Source: Paramacrobiotus metropolitanus
Lineage: Eukaryota > Tardigrada > Eutardigrada > Parachela > Macrobiotidae
DNA length: 64,000 nucleotides
NCBI RefSeq assembly: GCF_019649055.1
Contig: NW_026570512.1
Location: 1-64,000 of the forward strand
Direction of reading: 5' to 3'
The position numbers and the translations under genes were made by a program. Shown here in pieces: positions 1 to 11,090 of this stretch (positions are counted from its first letter, which is position 1; every line of letters begins with the position of its first letter). The notes under the pieces are model-generated. The model was not told where the DNA came from and did not search any database. It saw only the letters and a program-made list of their open reading frames with translations.

Positions 1-1331
1 CCATTAATTTAACAGAATATAACGTATGGTCTTCCTGGACTGTTAACAGGACATTTATATCCATTTTGTCATTGATGGCGCCTGTGATATTTCGATGCTC
101 TATAGACCGGCTTTCTTCCCTGATCGATACACCCGGTTACGTTCTTGTGACAGCTATAGCTTTGCTAAAGCCTTTTCATTGCTAAATCTTTAATGTAGAC
201 GGATGATTTTATTTCACAAAATGCGGTAACATCACACTTTCAAAACAACATCATTTGGGTTAGCATTGGTAATTTGCTACCTGAAACGCGTGATATTATG
301 CCGGCTTTCTTCCTGATCAATACCCGGTTACGTTCTTGTGCATCTGCAGATACAGCGTGATTAAAGATAGCCTGCAACCGGCAGTATTATGCAGGCTCCA
401 TTTTTCGGTCGATATGCGCTAGCTTTCTGGCTTCTGCAGCTCTGCCATACATTTTCGTGTACAGGATAATTATTCCACGATGTTGGACAATAAATCTGTG
501 CATAGAAGTATGTGAGGTATGTATAGTGTTAAAACATTTTGGTCTTTGTGTGGCTCTATACAAATCACGACCCAGTAGTGCATTACTACTGATTACTAGT
601 TACAATAATTTTATCTTTCGTCGTTTTTTGATCGCGCTTTCCTTGATTGATTCTTGTTAATTATTTGTGAACCTTGCATGTTTCACTAGCGTCGCTTACG
701 TTTACAGGCTGCCAGCCTGCAAGGCTGCAACGGAAGGAATTTTAATTGGCAATAGCCACCAAGATAACAATAATGGCAAGCGTCGATACACTATTTAATA
801 GTTAAAATTTAAACATTGACTTTTAAATTTTACGAAATGGTTTACTGATGTCATGACATGTGACTATGTAACTGCATAGTAGCAGTCAGGGAATATGTAC
901 TGTACCCTGCGCAACTACGTTTCTGCATGACTTCCAATAACTGACGTATCCTCTTTATTGATGTTCTTATCGCGACATAACAGTCGTAATTCATATCACT
1001 ACGGTCAACTAATGCACAATTCAGAATTAAAAAACAACCGAAATCAGTATTATCAAAACAACCGAAATCAATAATTAACTATAATTGGATGTACATAGTA
1101 CGAGTAACAAGCAGCTTTACACATGGGCAAGATTTTTTAGATAGTCGGTTGGGGAAATCCTGCAGTAACCGTTGTGTATTCCCCATTTCGCTATTCTTGA
1201 AACTCTGCTATGCGCTGACCACACACTGAAACTGTGGCAGCGTGAGAGAGATTGCTATCAGAGATCTGAAACCAGTGATTGCATTTCCCCGTACAAACAT
1301 TTTCTTTTCCCCGTCTATAAGCGAACCGGTG
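1..1331. other. Gene-poor left edge with a short dispersed repeat
   Basis: I see no convincing coding region here. A ~42-nt sequence at 107-149 recurs in the same orientation with a few changes at 301-340; both copies share the blocks CCGGCTTTCTTCC and CGGTTACGTTCTTGTG. The rest is AT-rich unique sequence. Short open frames lack coding character and splice context. Confidence 0.4.
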
Positions 1332-1338
1332 TATAAAA
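1332..1338 (+). promoter_or_regulatory. TATA box upstream of the first secreted-protein gene
   Basis: TATAAAA lies about 110 nt upstream of the ATG at 1444, leaving room for a transcription start near 1360-1370 and a short 5' UTR. A clear TATA box so close to a small secreted-protein gene fits an inducible or abundant transcript, which is inference. Confidence 0.45.
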
Positions 1339-1443
1339 ACCCTTTGCATCACTTAGTAATTTTAACTCAGTTGTAAGATACAATAACTTCATCCCGAGCT
1401 TCGTTACTATCTAAATTATAAATTAAAGCCTTTTGCTGCTAGA

Positions 1444-1789
1444 ATGCATAAGCTGACCTTCTACCTATTTATCGCGGTGTTGGTGGCAGTTTGCCATGCC
1501 AGTCCACGGATCGCCGGCAGGTTGTTAATGCGGTATGTGTTCACACTTCACGGGGCCGTGGTGCAGATGGTTATGATACTTCCCGTAATTATACGCAATG
1601 CTCTTTGCTCAACGAATTTGTTTTTAGGCGGTTGATGCGGCAAAAGCCGTGGGACACGGAGTGGCGGCAGGCGATGCGTTAACCCTGCAAGGAGCCAAAG
1701 CCGAGCACCAGGGCGGGCGCGCCGTTGACCGGGCTGGCGATGCCGTCGGTGACTTGGGCCACGCCATTTACAACCCGAATAAGCCGTAA
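1444..1789 (+). CDS. Small secreted Ala/Gly-rich protein (family member 1)
   Basis: This is a two-exon gene for a secreted protein of about 83 residues that I do not recognise. Exon 1 (1444-1532) starts with a signal peptide (MHKLTFYLFIAVLVAV then CHA) followed by a dibasic RRQVVNA stretch. A 95-nt intron (GTATGT...TTTTTAG) separates it from exon 2 (1628-1789). The mature part is rich in Ala, Gly and Asp with regularly spaced charges (VDAAKAVGHG, AVDRAGDAV), which suggests an amphipathic helix, and ends IYNPNKP. Exon 1 needs one extra base near 1498-1505 to connect the signal peptide frame to the RRQVVNA frame, so an indel is present. A paralogue lies 1.6 kb downstream in the same orientation. 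Function is unknown; an antimicrobial or extracellular protective peptide is a guess. Confidence 0.55.
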
Positions 1790-3107
1790 AACGAAGGTCA
1801 ACACCGAATGCCTTTGACCACGGATTGAGTCGGATACCGCTGTATAAATTGTATATACGCGTCATGAGATCGAAAATACGAATGGATGGTCCGTGGACCG
1901 TGATGAAAAATTCCTTTGCAGTGCTTTTTTTTAAGAATCTGAATTACATGCATTTTTCCTCATGTTGCTGTCACCTGTGGTGGAAAATTTCTAATAAAAC
2001 TGTTTCAATTCGAAACTGATACGAAGTTTTAAACTGATAACCGTCCGGGTATACTCAATACTTTAATAGGTTTTACATGTACATGCAGCATGTGACCATA
2101 ATATTACTAAATGCTGTATTTTATAATAAAAAGTGAAACTTGGTGAAGTAGATTTCTATTTTGCCTCCCTGCCAATTTCGAAGTAGTACATGCTACTCTA
2201 GGCTCTGCCTTCGATTCGATGCAATTAAAAGCACAATATCCGGTGCAAAAAATAAAAAAAATAATATTGGTACAGGTCATTTAATTACTCTGCTGTAGCA
2301 GCATGCTGATGCAAATGAAGACACATTATCATTTTGTATTATGGACTAGGGTGCGTGCTGACGCTACAACGAAATAAATCAAATAATTATTTCGATGTTC
2401 AACCTGGCAGAGTGGAATCATAATAAACTTATACTAAATGTACTAAGTACAGTAATTGGGTACTCGTACAGTCGTACTGTACCTCTGTGGTGCAGTTGTT
2501 GGCCCTCTTAAAACCTAAAGCCGTTCAAAAACGATGCTTTATACGTTACTTACTAGTGTTGTTTTGTGAGTTACATTCCAAGCAACGGTATCACAGTGTA
2601 CAACTGCAGCGTCATGATGTTGCCTCGGGTACAATGCCGTGCAGTTTGAAATCATTTTTCTAAAATGTTCATGAGCAGAAATTTCCAAAACGTGTTTGTT
2701 GTTATGAAATAAATCATATTTTTATACGAACTTTGCACGGTAGCTTATTCAACGAACAATTTCTTGTACTTATTTATGGCCCGTTTATTGTACTGCTATA
2801 ACCGGACATAGACACCGGCTTTGCCTCCACGACTTGGGTGCGTAATGCGCCAGTACAAGTCGGACAATAATACACAATTAAACTATACTTAAGTACCGGT
2901 AATAATAACTGCAGATTTCGCGTATTTCAAATTCCGGGTAGGCATAATGTGGTGCTGCTGTATAGAGCTTCAAAAAATGCGGAAAGTTCCAAAAAAGCCG
3001 TATTTAATCATGTGCGTTCCAGCCGTTTCGATCACTTTATTTATTGCATCAGTAGCAAGCAGAATATAAGCTGCAAGAATTCGTTATCGATCTCCGTTAT
3101 CGTTATC
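1790..3107. other. AT-rich spacer between the two secreted-protein genes
   Basis: It contains polyadenylation-like AATAAA strings near 1994 and 2126, which would suit the upstream gene. No open frame with coding character was found. I see nothing else in it. Confidence 0.4.
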
Positions 3108-3535
3108 ATGCAGAAATTACTCTTATGTGTATTCCTTATGCTGTGCAGCATTGTCTTTGCCAGCAACCCGCGAGAACGCCGGCAACTAGTAAATTCCGTA
3201 AGTACAAAAATTAATAATCAAAAAAGCTTTGTGCGTTCGTGAACAGTTATTATTTATTAATATTACTGTATTACAGAGTACACTGTACCATAATCCTTTT
3301 GATCACACCCAATTAAATTTTTCTTTTATTTTATCGTAACGTATGCGCATACATTTGGCTCAATTAGCACATTGCAGGCAATCGATGCCGCAAAATCGGT
3401 CGGGCACGGACTCAGCGGCAGGTGATGCGCTGACGTTGCAAGGCCACAAGGCGGCTAACCAGGGGAAAGGCTGTCGACCGTGCGGGTGATTCTGTTAAGG
3501 ATTTGGGAAAAATTATTTATAACCCAAAATCATAG
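3108..3535 (+). CDS. Small secreted Ala/Gly-rich protein (family member 2)
   Basis: This is a paralogue of the gene at 1444. Exon 1 (3108-3197) encodes a signal peptide (MQKLLLCVFLMLCSIVFA) followed by ERRQLVNS, ending in phase 0 at GTAAGT. Exon 2 (3378-3535) begins after TTGCAG with AIDAAKSVGHG and ends IIYNPKS, matching member 1 block for block. Exon 2 holds two small indels relative to the paralogue: a missing pair of bases near 3416-3421 and an extra A near 3464-3467. As written, the frame breaks after about 15 residues of exon 2. Either this copy is decaying or the assembly has homopolymer errors. The intron is 180 nt. Confidence 0.5.
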
Positions 3536-4353
3536 TCCCAGAAATTATGTTTCGTTGTTATACTGTATGTATCGGTATGCGAGCATCGCTGTCTGTATTA
3601 TGTATGTACTATGTAGTGTACAATTGCACGTATAAACGTAAGCTTATCTGTTTGGACTAAATGGATTTGTACAAAGCTGTAAATAAATTTTTGTTCATGT
3701 AATTTTATCACGGTGACGTTGTGAATTGCTAACTGTAAGTTGAACGGCAAATCTGGGCAATAAAACACCCGGTACATTCGCGAATTCATAAATTGGCAAG
3801 TGCAGTACTGTGGTTCTGTCCGATAGACTGGCTAAAACATTTTCATAAACAGTTTTATAAAGTACGAGTAAATGCACAGTCTTCCCGTTCTGTCTGCACC
3901 AAATCGAAGCCGGAAACCAACGGTTGGTTGTTTGTATCAAAGCTTTTAGCGTCAATAATACTAATTTGGGAAAACAACGTTACGTGGGCAAAATCTGCAG
4001 CTGGGTCCCTACTTTCCATCGTATCTTTTGCAGGATTCTGAGAGGGGTTTTCTTGTATCTGTACGTGTCTACTGTATTGTTTCAGTGCTCCCGGAACAAA
4101 GAATTACCGTATCCCGAACTGCTGAGAGCGAACAGGCTCCCGGACAAAACAAAGGTCAACTAGTTTTGAATAAAGTTCAAAAATGAACTGTAAAATGCTG
4201 ATTACCCTATGTACTGCCTGGATGACCAGATCTAGAATTGCCAGAACCAACCCCATCATATCTTAATAACCAACCAGCGCCGCTCTTTAATAGTGCATAT
4301 TAAGTACTGCCGTCAGTAGACTGCACTATTGTCATAATTTATTTTTGTTTTAG
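3536..4353. other. Spacer without a recognised gene
   Basis: Overlapping open frames on both strands (3695-4163) show no domain, signal peptide or supportable splice structure. The last 15 bases form a good polypyrimidine tract and AG (ATTTTTGTTTTAG) that acts as the apparent splice acceptor of the F-box relic. Confidence 0.3.
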
Positions 4354-4915
4354 AAAGCCAGTAGAGCGGAGACGGCAGATGTCGAGATTTCCGGATCCCC
4401 GTTGATCGGTTTGCCTTTGGAACTGCAGTGAGAAGTCTTCCTGAGCCTGGAATTGCACAATCAACAGTGATGCCGGCGTGTGTGTCAAATCTGGGATGCC
4501 GTGATTTCAGCGTCTCCATTGCCAGCGACGATCTGTCAAGCCAGTTCCCACATGATCACTTTTGCCGTACAAACTGAACGTAAGACAGTCAAGGCCTCCA
4601 CGCCCATGGTCACCATTACTGGTTCTTTCGGACGATGTACGCCATGTCAATACCATAATCGACATGCTAAGCGCAATAGGGGTCCAGACGTCAAAGGTCA
4701 ACATTGTCCTGAAAGTCCTCTGGATGCGCGATTTCTTTGACATGAAATCAGAGGCGCACAAAGACCGTGTACGAGCCCATTCCGACTGGACACGACTTCA
4801 CAGTTGGTTGACAAGAAATGTTCCCGGTCTGGGACTCAAAGCACAGTATCATTTCGCTGATTTTCGCAATTGTGCTGCTGCAGTGCGCTGGATGAACAGC
4901 CATCAACAGCTGTGA
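4354..4915 (+). pseudogene. F-box protein relic
   Basis: After a splice-acceptor-like ATTTTTGTTTTAG, one frame reads through an F-box-like block: LPLELQ, stop, EVFLSLELHNQQ, stop, CRRVCQIWDAVIS. In F-box proteins the substrate adaptor binds SKP1 in SCF ubiquitin ligases. Both interruptions (TGA at 4429-4431 and 4468-4470) fall where Arg would be expected and are one C-to-T change away from CGA, which is typical of decay. The frame stays open to 4740. A second frame (4620-4915) then shows coding character (for example IIDMLSAIGVQTSKVNIVL, then TRLHSWLTRNVPG) and ends at 4915. No upstream exon was identified. The identification rests on one short domain. Confidence 0.4.
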
Positions 4916-7249
4916 GGTCTGCTTGTTACAGCATCTGTAACTTGCTCGAGCTGGAGAACGTAGGCGTATCTGTACAGCTGACGCTAGGTGATGAAGTAGG
5001 TACAAAAAGGTACCAATAAGAATGCCAATCCACCCATCAAACGTAAACGATACAGAAAGGTCACAATTACAATCATCGGCTGCTGAACGCGACAGGTATT
5101 GTCAATTTCGTTTGCCAATGCAGATTATGTGCACACGATACTTGTGCATGCAGTTACTTTATAGATAGAAGTATGACTATGAACTTACTATGAAGTACGT
5201 ATGACTACATATGAAGAAATTCTTATAGATAGAAGTTTGACTATGAACGTTGCTGTGGTATAAGTCGATTCGTTTATGTAGGTTTTAAGATTACGGCAGC
5301 CTCGTAAAGGAAGAGGACAACCAGATGAGGTTCACGGTTCACTCTGGATAGGGATAAGCGACGAAGAACGAAAGCTGCTGTATTCGTGGATTCTTTTAAT
5401 ACATAGATCGGGAATAGGCGCGCTAAACATGCGCTATAGTGTAGACTGTGTGTCCATAGTCCATACTGTAATTATTTCTATACTCTATTGCTTAACATAG
5501 CCAGTGGAAGTAATGACTATACTCGTCACGTCCTAGGTTGCTCTAGAGAGTTTCAGACACTGTTCTCTTTTTTTAGTTTGGTGATGACATGAGTCCCTAA
5601 TTACATTATTTCGATCGTTTTGCGCACTGACGAATATTGAAACTTTAGTCTGTGTTTGCCATCCGATACCCTTTTGAGACTTCGGATGGATCGGAACCCG
5701 GTAACCGAAGGGTAAATTAACCATTAAATTACAGTAGTGATCTATGATGTTGTCTTACTGTCAGTTACGTAAAAAATTTGTTCTGGTCATTTTTGTGAAA
5801 CTGTGAACTATCGACGATCTTGGTCTGTACCAACCAGTGTGACAATAAAGGCTGAATATTCAGTTTGTACATGCAATATGTAAAGGTCACAATCGGGCGG
5901 ATTCATTAACGAAAGTTTTGCCCTGGACGACAGAACTTCCGTGAAACCGGTCGGCTGCATTTCTACCGTACATTATTAACATAATAGCAGTCGTTCCAAA
6001 CTGCATAAAAATATAACACATTGTTTTAGAACGCCTTTAAACTTGCAATCCATAATTTATCTTTTAGGCCTGCCTAAATTTATGAAGTCGGCAGTTAACA
6101 TTTCAAATAATCACAAAGCCGATAGGAAAGCTGAGTTCCAAGTTTGCGGTGTGATAACATGGTCTGTTTACGAACGGTGCATACGAGTTTTAGTTGAAAA
6201 TTTGCATTGAAAATTTTGAATGCAAAGTCTATCTGCCGCCCTGGCTTACATGCTGGATGCTCAATGCAGCGATTTTGTTGATGTAGTTGTTAGCACTGAC
6301 AATCGCAGATAAGTATTTGGCTAACTATGCATCGCTATCAGCTTAAACAATATAATGACGACGAATTTTTACTGCACCTGTAAAATTAAGCGCAATCGTG
6401 TCTTAGCGCGGATATATATGATGAATGAACCGTTAGTCAACGTTCATCAACACATATTTCAGCTTTCTCTGGTACATTATATAAAACGGATTAATTCATT
6501 TCACCGACTTCTTTATCGTACTAAATTTAGTAATCTGTTTCGAAATATTTATTACGCTGTTTATTCGCTGAAGTCGGATTTGCATTCTACATATATACAG
6601 CACTGCACATGATCTTTGGTTGACCATGGAAACAGATCCTTTATCCTTCGAGCACGAAGCTTAACCTGCATTTTCGAGAATGCTAAAACTACAGAGCAAT
6701 ATGGTTACGCTGAAGACATTGTGATGGACGCGGGGTGACCTTTGGTTTTATCGGTTTCACAACGTATGGAGACGGAGAAAAAGTTATCATGGAGCACATG
6801 CGCAGAAAGCCGGACAACAATCCCTTTGAGCCGTTTAGAAAAAGCCCTGGCTAACAAGGAAAAGGGCTGACCCAGCACTGAAAGTGAACAGAAGTGGATG
6901 ATTGCGTTTTTTTGCAACAGCGTTACTGCGCACTGACAACGCCACCGGAGAAACGGGAGAAGAGTGGAAGAAGTCAGTGCCCCGGATTGCCATTTACAAA
7001 GATCTGATGGATGCCGGTGCCTGAAATGGAAAAGCCAATCTCCATTGGCCGACAAGTGCCAGACTTATCATTCGTCTAATACACATTATAGCAGTCGTAT
7101 TTCTACATTGCGTAAAATTCTAAGCTGCGAACCTGATAATTAATTATTGCAGTAAAATCTTGATTTGTGGATTACGTTTTATTAATGGTTTGATCGGTTT
7201 ATGTTCTTGTATAACACCATCGAGGTAGATATACGAGGTAGATATACGT
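4916..7249. other. Gene-poor region
   Basis: A near-duplicate phrase (TATAGATAGAAGT...TGACTATGAAC) occurs at about 5160 and 5224. Around 6740-6850 a plus-strand frame (GFIGFTTYGDGEKVIMEH onward, ending KSPG then stop) has coding flavour but no splice context, and may be a gene fragment. Nothing else supportable was found. Confidence 0.3.
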
Positions 7250-7250
7250 A

Positions 7251-7405
7251 TCATATAGATAGACGTAGATATACAGACTGTACGTATATATATAGATACG
7301 TATCATATATTATATAGAGATACGTATATAGGATACATAGTATATAATGTATATAAATATAGTATATAGATACGTATATAGTATATATAGAGATACGTAT
7401 ATAGT
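7251..7405. repeat. GATACGTATATA-type microsatellite
   Basis: AT-rich simple sequence built from GATA, TATA and the palindrome GATACGTATC. A matching TATAGATACGTATCATATAT string sits at the other end of the foldback element (about 10066-10085). The minus-strand open frame across it is a low-complexity artefact. Confidence 0.75.
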
Positions 7406-7628
7406 TAGATGAATACAAGCCCAGCATGGATGAATAATGTCTTAGGATTTCGAGCATAAAAGGGTTAAGTGCATATGTATTAACGTAAATAATGGCACGA
7501 TGTTTATTACATTAGGAGGCACGAACAAAATAAACAGGCGTGAGCAGAACCTGTTATTTTGCTAATGCGCAGTTCGCTAATTTCAATGACAATTGATATA
7601 ATAACACATAGTAACAACTAGATTTACA

Positions 7629-7684
7629 AACAGCCCATGTTAAGCTAATGGCCACCATGGTAACAAGCTTTTGAGTGACCACTG
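7629..7684 (+). repeat. Left half of a perfect 56-nt inverted repeat
   Basis: From AACAGCCCATG to GACCACTG this is the exact reverse complement of 7845-7900. The 160-nt loop between them contains no gene. A third, diverged copy in the orientation of the right half lies at about 9403-9460. Confidence 0.85.
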
Positions 7685-7844
7685 ATTGTGGGTAGTGGGC
7701 ATTCCAGAAAATTAATGATGCAGGAACACTCTCGACACTGAGAGGATTCTAGCACTTTAGAGCGTGCAGATTGGATGTGTGGAACGGGAGAACATTCGAG
7801 ACAACGGCAAAGTGTCGGGGACCCTTGTCACGTAGTTAGTATCC

Positions 7845-7900
7845 AGTGGTCACTCAAAAGCTTGTTACCATGGTGGCCATTAGCTTAACATGGGCTGTTT
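7845..7900 (-). repeat. Right half of the perfect 56-nt inverted repeat
   Basis: CAGTGGTCACTC through CATGGGCTGTT pairs perfectly with 7629-7684. The exact identity suggests recent formation or selection for the hairpin. Confidence 0.85.
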
Positions 7901-7901
7901 G

Positions 7902-8900
7902 TTAACTACATCCGTAACAACCGTGACAGAGTAAGGTTAAAAACCTATGTTTGGGAGAACGGGTAGGCCGATTTCAACGCGGTCAGTGCGCCAGAACCGC
8001 TGCAACGACGCGGTGGATGTTACGCTATTACCGAGACGATGCGCCCCTAGAGGAAAAAAGGGGGCCGAAAGAAAGTTGTTACCATGGGCCTCCATAGACA
8101 TACATGGACAAGTTGTTCCCATGTGCGTAAATGACGACATACGCCTCGGCCAGCGGCCCTGATGCGAACAAAAAACAAAATTAATTAATCACCAAAAGCC
8201 GACGCCGAGAATTGGTTACGGATGTAGTCCTCCGTAAACTGGTTAACTACATCCGTAACAACCCGTGACGGCATAAGGTAAAAAACCTATGTTTGGGAGA
8301 TTGGGTAGGCCGATTTCAACGCGGTCAAATGCGCCAGAACCGCTGCAACGACGCGATGGATGTTACGCTATTACCGAGACGATGCCTCGAGGGAAAAAGG
8401 GACCGGAAAGGAAAGTTGTTTCATGGGCCTCCAGACATACATGGACAAGTTGTTCTCATGTCCGTAATGATGACGACACACCTCGGCCACCGGCCTCGAT
8501 GCGAACAAACACCTTAAATTAATCAACAAAACTGACGCCGACAAACTGGTTACGGATGTAGTCCTCGTAAACTGGTTATCTACATCCGTAACCACGTATA
8601 CACGATTGATAATGTCGCTAATGTTTGGGCGAACGGCTGAACCGATTTCGACGCGGCCAAGTGCGTTAAATTCGTCTCAACGGCGCGAATGTTCTTACGC
8701 TATTGCGCCATCGATACGCCCCAAAAGGAAGGAGTAGTTCCCAAAAAACAAATTGTTGCCATGGGCCCCATAGATATACATGGTAAATACATTGTCTGTT
8801 TGCGGGCCGTTCGGAAAACTGAGACAGACCGCGGCCTCGCATCGGCACGTTACAAAATACTGAAAATTTAAGAAACATGTGTAAAAATTAATCGCAGTCA
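7902..8900 (+). repeat. Three tandem units of about 335 nt
   Basis: Units begin near 7902, 8242 and 8575 with GTTAACTACATCCGTAAC or a close variant, then share ATGTTTGGG, GGCCGATTTCAACGCGG and GTTACGCTATT. Units 1 and 2 are very similar; unit 3 is more diverged. Unit boundaries hold a small hairpin (GTTACGGATGTAG paired with CTACATCCGTAAC) at about 8211-8260 and 8549-8592. Short open frames inside the units repeat with them and do not look like genes. Confidence 0.8.
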
Positions 8901-8929
8901 ATCCCACCAGCGTGATTGGTATACCTCGA

Positions 8930-9150
8930 CTTTTCTATACGATATTTCTTAGATATCTTAGGTTTCTTAAGTTTTCTTAGGTTTCTAGGTTTCTAGGTTT
9001 CTTAGGTATTCTCAGGTTTCTTAATTCTTAGGTTTCTCACGTTTCTTAAGTTTCCTAGATTTTGGGTTTCTTTGCTTTCTTAGGTTTCTTAGGCTTTTAG
9101 GTTTCAAGTTTTCTTAGATTTTCTCTTTCTTAATTTTCTTAGTTTTCTTG
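8930..9150 (+). repeat. Degenerate TTTCTTAGG array
   Basis: Roughly 220 nt of irregular TTTCTTAGG / TTTCTAGG repeats. The TTAGG core recalls the arthropod telomere repeat, but the unit length varies and the array is interstitial, so simple-sequence expansion is the safer reading. Confidence 0.7.
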
Positions 9151-10089
9151 AAGCGGCTGGGACCAATGCAATTAACTGTTATGAAGTGCATTATGTAACA
9201 AACTTGCGTGCAAAATTTGTGTGGATGTAGATCCTGTAAACTGGTTATGAATACTAAACATCTCTAGCAGGTGTCGGCCTCTTCATTGTCCCGGGTGATC
9301 TCAGCTCCTGATAAACCGATTTTCATGCTTTAAAATATTCCATCCTTTCAGGGCGGTGGGTGTTGTGAGACTAACGACCTTTGCTGCTTTTAAGAATTCT
9401 CAGGCGGTGGTCACCAAAAGTTTGTTACCATGGATGCCATAGGGCTAACATGAGCTGGCCTGTTACCACGGGCACGTTATACCGCACTTGCACAAAAAGT
9501 TTGGCTTCGCCCCTGTGTTGTTTGTGGTTAACCGACGGAAACCGTGCTTATTTCAATCAGTTCATAATTTGATATTGGATCTTTTAAGATTTTTGGTAAG
9601 ATCTGCAATTAAGTCGAAAAGCACATTACCGTTTTCTAATATTTCACTTGATCACTGTCGCACCTTAGGTTCAATACACTGACCTGCATCAGTAGTTCGG
9701 TCAATCTCTCACATATACAGTAGCAGCCCAGTTCACTAAACAGTTACATACATTACGACGTAATTTTACGACTGAGTAACAAAAAATCCTAACTCTTATT
9801 TTACATTACCTAGTCAAGCCAATATTCATCCGCGCCCAGCTTGTAAATCCCCAGATTGTTACTATGTGTTATTATATCGAATTGTCATTGAAATTAGCTA
9901 ACTGCGCATTAGCAAAAAATAACAGGTTCTGCTCACGCCTGTTTATTTTTGTTCATGCCTCTAATGTAATAAACATCGTCATTATTTACGTTAATACATA
10001 TGCACTTAACCCTTTTACATGCTCGAAATCCTAAGACATTATTCATCCGTGCTGGGCTTGTATATATAGATACGTATCATATATTATAT

Positions 10090-11072
10090 TGACGTGTACT
10101 GGCGTCCCTTAGTACACATCGGTACTACTTTACTACTTCTACCCTTACAACTAAGGCTTAGGCTTTACTACATCTTCTACGCGAGTCCTGACCCCCGAGT
10201 TCTACCTCGACTTCTCAGAAATCCCCAGCAGAGAACTTTGACCGCGACTTGCCATTTCGACGTGACCGCGCTTCGATGACGTAGCTCAACCTATTGTTCT
10301 AGTGTATTAGTTGACCTGATGTTCTCATTAGTCCACGTGTAGTTATGCAGCGGTGTGATTAGTCCACGTGTCCTTAGATGTCTCTTATTGGTTAGATTCT
10401 AAATCCCTATTGTTCTCAGACCCGTACCTGCGCGTACGAAGAGCCAGCACTTGCGGTGCCCACGGCTATATAAGGCGCTCGTCGCCCACACAAATGTCAA
10501 GAGTTGTAATCCCAACAAAAGTAGAGTCTTGTTACTCGATCTGATTAACTTCAGGCTTTTGCTCTGGTCTTCTCTTTCCAAGTGAGGCTGTTCAAACTGA
10601 CCTCTGGGTGACCTTTCACCTATTGTCAGGGGTCATTCCTCTACTTCGTCGACGTGCATTATCATCTTCGGATAGTCTCGTGACGTAACAGGCTACCCAC
10701 TTGATCCCACTTGTTTGCCGTGACCTTTCGGTCCCATCGATCTTCATGCCCTGTAGCGCCAGGTTGATGGATTTGTCATACTCATACGCTTCGGCTACCA
10801 TCTAGCGTCGGACAGGTAACGTATAACTTCACGCATCCCTTGTGTTTCCTTTCGTGTCTTCTCTTTCAGCAGGCTTTCGGGTTCCGGATCCTCCCTATCA
10901 TCCTTGCATATCATCTCATACTTGTACATCAACATCCTTAACCTTTCGGCTCCATGAAATACATAAGAAGTTGAGATTAAGAGTCGCTCTATTCCCCGAC
11001 TGGTCGTGGTCTGGGAAGTGCATATCGCACGCAACCCCTTATTTATTTATTTTCTGCTTCTATTGCACGACA
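10090..11072 (+). repeat. 5' LTR of the giant element
   Basis: 983 nt, near-identical by eye to 34483-35426 over most of its length. Two patches differ strongly: about 10187-10237, and the last ~50 nt before the shared terminal ATTGCACGACA. It contains a TATATAA box at 10467. Short minus-strand open frames in it recur in the 3' LTR only because the DNA is repeated. Confidence 0.9.
10467..10473 (+). promoter_or_regulatory. TATA box of the 5' LTR
   Basis: TATATAAGG followed by GC-rich sequence; transcription would start roughly 25-30 nt downstream, which would define the U3/R border. The same box is in the 3' LTR at 34835-34841. Confidence 0.65.
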
Positions 11073-11090
11073 TGGCGCCCACCGTGGTTC
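11073..11090 (+). promoter_or_regulatory. Primer-binding site
   Basis: TGGCGCCCACCGTGGTTC starts immediately after the CA end of the 5' LTR. TGG pairs with a tRNA 3' CCA end, and TGGCGCCC is the start of many retroelement PBSs. I could not assign the priming tRNA with certainty. The stretch including ATTGCACGAC recurs, diverged, at 31270-31303, and in shorter form at 28221-28240. Confidence 0.75.

Larger units (their letters stand above)
7250..10089. mobile_element. Foldback-type repeat element with long inverted arms
   Basis: The sequence from about 7410 to 7625 recurs as an inverted copy at about 9855-10070. Shared blocks are AAGCCCAGC, ACATTATTCATCC, GCACTTAACCCTTTT, AACAGGTTCTGCTCACGCCTG and GTTACTATGTGTTATTATATC. 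The outer ends are GATACGTATAT microsatellite. Inside are a 56-nt perfect inverted repeat, a ~335-nt tandem array and a T-rich array. No transposase frame is visible, so this looks like a non-autonomous foldback or MITE-like composite. The right arm stops exactly at the 5' LTR of the giant element at 10090, and its continuation is not found beyond the 3' LTR. Confidence 0.65.

Noticed and set aside
1548-1865. Minus-strand 105-codon frame
   Set aside because: It is antisense to exon 2 of the secreted-protein gene, which has a paralogue and splice sites supporting the plus strand.
4313-5005. Minus-strand frames at 4313-4519, 4507-4761 and 4748-5005
   Set aside because: They overlap the plus-strand F-box relic and show no domain.
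7251-7457. Minus-strand open frame rich in Tyr and Ile
   Set aside because: It is the translation of GATACGTATATA microsatellite.
7902-8900. A CRISPR-like array or gene family in the ~335-nt tandem units
   Set aside because: Units are long, few and continuous with no spacer/repeat alternation, and the open frames in them are short and change between copies.
8930-9150. Interstitial telomere made of TTAGG repeats
   Set aside because: Unit length is irregular (TTTCTTAGG, TTTCTAGG, TTCTTAGG) and the array lies inside a transposon-like structure; simple-sequence expansion explains it.
10399-11034. Minus-strand open frames in the 5' LTR that recur in the 3' LTR (34752-35411)
   Set aside because: They are repeated only because the LTRs are repeated; there is no domain, and a TATA box and LTR signals occupy the same DNA.
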